6,557 bases of DNA. Source: Pseudomonadota bacterium. Lineage in GTDB: Bacteria; Pseudomonadota; Alphaproteobacteria; Rhizobiales; Xanthobacteraceae. Position numbers and translations under genes: made by a program. Each line of letters begins with the position of its first letter. The stretch's first letter is position 1. Of the stretch, positions 4,143-6,557 are shown piece by piece. The notes beneath the pieces were generated by a model. It had not been told where the DNA came from. It did not search any database and saw only the letters and a list, made by a program, of their open reading frames with translations. Location of the stretch: the NCBI GenBank assembly GCA_023433965.1, contig JAEYTQ010000778.1, positions 1-6,557 of the forward strand. Reading direction: 5' to 3'.

Positions 4143-6557
4143 GTGTCGATCTACGTCGCGCTACACCATGTCACGCACTACAAATACGACCGCCCGATCG
4201 ACCTTGGCCCGCAGACCATCCGGCTGCGGCCGGCGCCGCATACCCGCACGCCGGTCCTGAGCTATTCGCTCAAGGTCACGCCCGCCAATCATTTCGTGAA
4301 CTGGCAGCAGGACCCGCAAGGCAACTGGCTGGCGCGCTACGTCTTTCCCGAGAAGGCCACCGAGCTGAAGTTCGAGGTCGACTTCACGGCACAGATGACC
4401 GTGGTCAATCCGTTCGACTTCTTCGTCGAGCCCTACGCCGACAGCTTTCCGTTCGACTATCCCAAGGATCTGAAGACCGAGCTTGCGCCTTATCTCGAGA
4501 CCATCAAGCCGGATCGCCTGTTCGCCAAGTTCCTCGACACCATCCCGCACGAGGCCCCGAACACGGTCAACTTCCTGGTCGACCTGAACCGCGAGCTCCA
4601 GAAGAAGGTCCGCTACATCATCCGCATGGAGCCGGGTGTGCAGACTCCGGAGGAGACGCTCGCCTCCGGCGCAGGATCCTGCCGCGACTCCGCCTGGCTC
4701 TTGATCCAGACCTTGCGCCATCTCGGTCTCGCCGCGCGCTTCGTCTCGGGGTATCTGATCCAGATCCGTCCCGACATCGATCCGATCGAGGGACCGCCGG
4801 AAGTCGAGAACGATTTCACCGACCTGCACGCCTGGGCCGAGGTCTATCTGCCGGGCGCGGGCTGGATCGGGTTCGACGCGACCTCGGGCATGCTGGCGGG
4901 CGAGGGCCACATCCCGGTCGCTGCCACGCCGCATTATCGCTCGGCGGCGCCGATCTCCGGCGGCGCGGGCTTTGCCGAGGTCGAGTTCAGCTTCGACATG
5001 AGCGTGAGGCGGATCCGCGAGGCGCCGCGCATTACAAAACCGTTCTCGGACGAGTCCTGGGCGCGGCTCGACGATCTCGGCGAGCAGGTCGACGGCGATC
5101 TCGCCAGCGCCGACGTACGCCTCACCATGGGCGGCGAGCCCACCTTTGTCTCGGTCGACGATCTCGAAGCCGGAGAGTGGAATACGGAAGCGGTCGGCCC
5201 GACCAAGCGGACGCTCGGCGACGATCTGATCCGCCGCTTGCGCACGCGCTTTGCGCCCGGCGGCCTGCTGCATTACGGCCAGGGCAAATGGTATCCGGGC
5301 GAGAGCCTGCCGCGCTGGGCCTTCGGCCTGTACTGGCGCAAGGACGGCGTGCCGATCTGGAGGAACGCCGACCTCATCGCCAGAATCGAAAATCCGCGTC
5401 GTGCCGAGGTGAAGGATGCCGAGACCTTCATGGAAGGCACTGCGGCTCGGCTTGGCCTCGATGCCGGCTACATCATGCCCGCCTATGAGGATACCGCGTA
5501 CTGGCTGCAGAAGGAGGCCGAGCTTCCCGTCAACGTCGATCCCTCGGATTCCAAACTGGCGGATCCGGAAGCCCGCGCGCGGATGGCGCGCGTGTTCGAC
5601 GCGGGCCTCCACACACCGCGCGGCTTCGTGCTGCCGGTGCAGCGCTGGAACGCGCCGCCGCGCTGGCGCAGCGAGCGCTGGCAACTGCGGCGCAATCACC
5701 TGTTCCTGATGCCGGGCGATTCGCCTCTCGGCTTGCGTTTGCCGCTCGATTCGCTCGGCTACGTTCCGCCCAACCAATATCCCTACATTGTCGAACAGGA
5801 CCCGATGGAGGCTCGGGACAAGCTGCCGGTGTTCACGCTTGCCGCGCGCCCGGAATCGCCGCCGCGGGCCGCGCCCGAGCAACTCAACACCGCTGTCCCG
5901 GTGCGCACCGCGATGTCGGTCGAAGTCCGCGACGGCGTGCTCTGCGCCTTCATGCCGCCGGTCGAGCGCATCGAAGACTATCTCGAACTGGTCGCCGCCC
6001 TCGAAGCCACGGCGGAGGAGATGCAGCTGCAGGTTCATGTCGAGGGCTACCCGCCGCCGTTCGATCCGCGCATCGAGGTGATCAAGGTGACGCCCGATCC
6101 TGGCGTCATCGAGATCAACATCCAGCCGGCGAGGAGCTGGCGCGATGCGGTCGAGATCACCACCGGTCTCTATGAAGACGCCGCCAAGGTGCGCCTCGGC
6201 GCCAACCGTTTCCTGGTCGACGGCCGCCACACCGGCACCGGCGGCGGCAATCACGTCGTGGTCGGTGGCTCGAGCCCGCAGGATTCTCCGTTCCTGCGCA
6301 GGCCAGATCTGCTCAAGAGCCTCGTGCTGTACTGGCAGCGGCATCCCTCACTGTCCTATTTCTTCTCCGGCCTGTTCATCGGCCCGACCAGCCAGGCGCC
6401 GCGCATCGACGAAGCCCGTCACGACAGCATCTACGAGCTCGAGATTGCGCTCTCGCACGTGCCGCCGCCGGGTGCGCAGACGCCGCTGTGGCTGGTGGAC
6501 CGGCTGTTCCGGCATCTGCTCGTCGACATCACGGGCAACACCCACCGTGCCGAGATC
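4143..6557 (+). CDS. Transglutaminase-like / DUF2126 putative amidoligase fusion protein (3' end outside window)
   Basis: 805 codons are visible and the frame is still open at the window edge; relatives I know are about 1,100 residues. I chose GTG 4143 ([18 protein letters not shown]) because the family's N-terminal domain begins there. GTG 4104 is an in-frame alternative, and TGA 4086-4088 bounds the frame. GGAG lies 12 bases upstream of GTG 4143. Residues about 1-85 are the bacterial transglutaminase-like N-terminal domain. Residues about 145-260 are the transglutaminase core, with C180 in [11 protein letters not shown]229 in [12 protein letters not shown] and D245 in [10 protein letters not shown], an intact triad. 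From about 305 runs DUF2126 (Pfam: putative amidoligase), with [11 protein letters not shown] at 327-337, [15 protein letters not shown], and [13 protein letters not shown] at 692-704. I see no signal peptide, so it is probably cytoplasmic. By family context it should join or cleave amide bonds in an uncharacterised peptide pathway; the substrate is unknown. Confidence 0.93.
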   Translation, partial: MSIYVALHHVTHYKYDRPIDLGPQTIRLRPAPHTRTPVLSYSLKVTPANHFVNWQQDPQGNWLARYVFPEKATELKFEVDFTAQMTVVNPFDFFVEPYADSFPFDYPKDLKTELAPYLETIKPDRLFAKFLDTIPHEAPNTVNFLVDLNRELQKKVRYIIRMEPGVQTPEETLASGAGSCRDSAWLLIQTLRHLGLAARFVSGYLIQIRPDIDPIEGPPEVENDFTDLHAWAEVYLPGAGWIGFDATSGMLAGEGHIPVAATPHYRSAAPISGGAGFAEVEFSFDMSVRRIREAPRITKPFSDESWARLDDLGEQVDGDLASADVRLTMGGEPTFVSVDDLEAGEWNTEAVGPTKRTLGDDLIRRLRTRFAPGGLLHYGQGKWYPGESLPRWAFGLYWRKDGVPIWRNADLIARIENPRRAEVKDAETFMEGTAARLGLDAGYIMPAYEDTAYWLQKEAELPVNVDPSDSKLADPEARARMARVFDAGLHTPRGFVLPVQRWNAPPRWRSERWQLRRNHLFLMPGDSPLGLRLPLDSLGYVPPNQYPYIVEQDPMEARDKLPVFTLAARPESPPRAAPEQLNTAVPVRTAMSVEVRDGVLCAFMPPVERIEDYLELVAALEATAEEMQLQVHVEGYPPPFDPRIEVIKVTPDPGVIEINIQPARSWRDAVEITTGLYEDAAKVRLGANRFLVDGRHTGTGGGNHVVVGGSSPQDSPFLRRPDLLKSLVLYWQRHPSLSYFFSGLFIGPTSQAPRIDEARHDSIYELEIALSHVPPPGAQTPLWLVDRLFRHLLVDITGNTHRAEI

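Noticed and set aside
4085..5488. A 467-codon + strand frame overlapping the start of the transglutaminase gene
   Set aside because: Its product is rich in Arg, Ala and Pro without motifs, while the other + frame gives the transglutaminase triad and DUF2126 motifs over the same bases.
4161..6344. A 727-codon open frame on the minus strand opposite the transglutaminase/DUF2126 gene
   Set aside because: Its low-complexity, Arg/Asp/Gly/Ala-rich product shows no domain, and it lies wholly opposite a gene with clear conserved motifs. Long antisense frames like this are expected where third codon positions are strongly G/C.

Overview
This window looks like chromosomal DNA from a high-GC alphaproteobacterium, most likely Bradyrhizobium or a close relative (Bradyrhizobiaceae). 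That placement is inference. It rests on the strongly G/C-biased third codon positions, the style of the predicted proteins, and a paired palindromic repeat between the first two genes that resembles an intergenic repeat I remember as common in Bradyrhizobium. All five genes I can support lie on the + strand.

Positions 1-1942 hold a small sugar-acid catabolic unit. It comprises the last 83 residues of an HpcH/HpaI-family class II aldolase and a complete 507-residue UxaA/GarD-family (altronate/galactarate dehydratase-type) enzyme. In the known galactarate route, a dehydratase of this family makes a keto-deoxy sugar acid and an HpcH/HpaI aldolase (GarL) cleaves it, so the pair makes biochemical sense. 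The true substrate cannot be read from the sequence. A pair of REP-like palindromes in inverted orientation fills most of the 164-base gap between them.

Positions 1943-3971 hold a chemosensory unit. A 228-base intergenic region carries two adjacent, compact, perfect inverted repeats (candidate operators). It is followed by a 172-residue PAS protein with an Aer-like FAD pocket, and then by a 434-residue methyl-accepting chemotaxis protein that begins inside the PAS gene in another frame. Together the two proteins match the architecture of the single-chain aerotaxis receptor Aer (PAS, membrane hairpin, HAMP, signalling domain), split in two. A (CT)5 tract sits exactly at the junction, and one extra CT unit would fuse the two reading frames seamlessly. 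This is the most interesting point in the window.

Positions 3972-4142 are intergenic and contain a pyrimidine/purine hairpin just after the receptor gene (possible terminator) and a weaker hairpin over the next ribosome binding site. From 4143 to the window edge runs the first 805 codons of a large fusion protein: a transglutaminase-like cysteine-protease-fold domain with an intact Cys-His-Asp triad, joined to a DUF2126 putative amidoligase domain. Such proteins usually sit beside ATP-grasp and alpha-E genes in a predicted but poorly characterised peptide-synthesis or peptide-modification system, whose remainder would lie beyond this window.

I found no tRNA, rRNA, CRISPR array, insertion sequence or phage gene.
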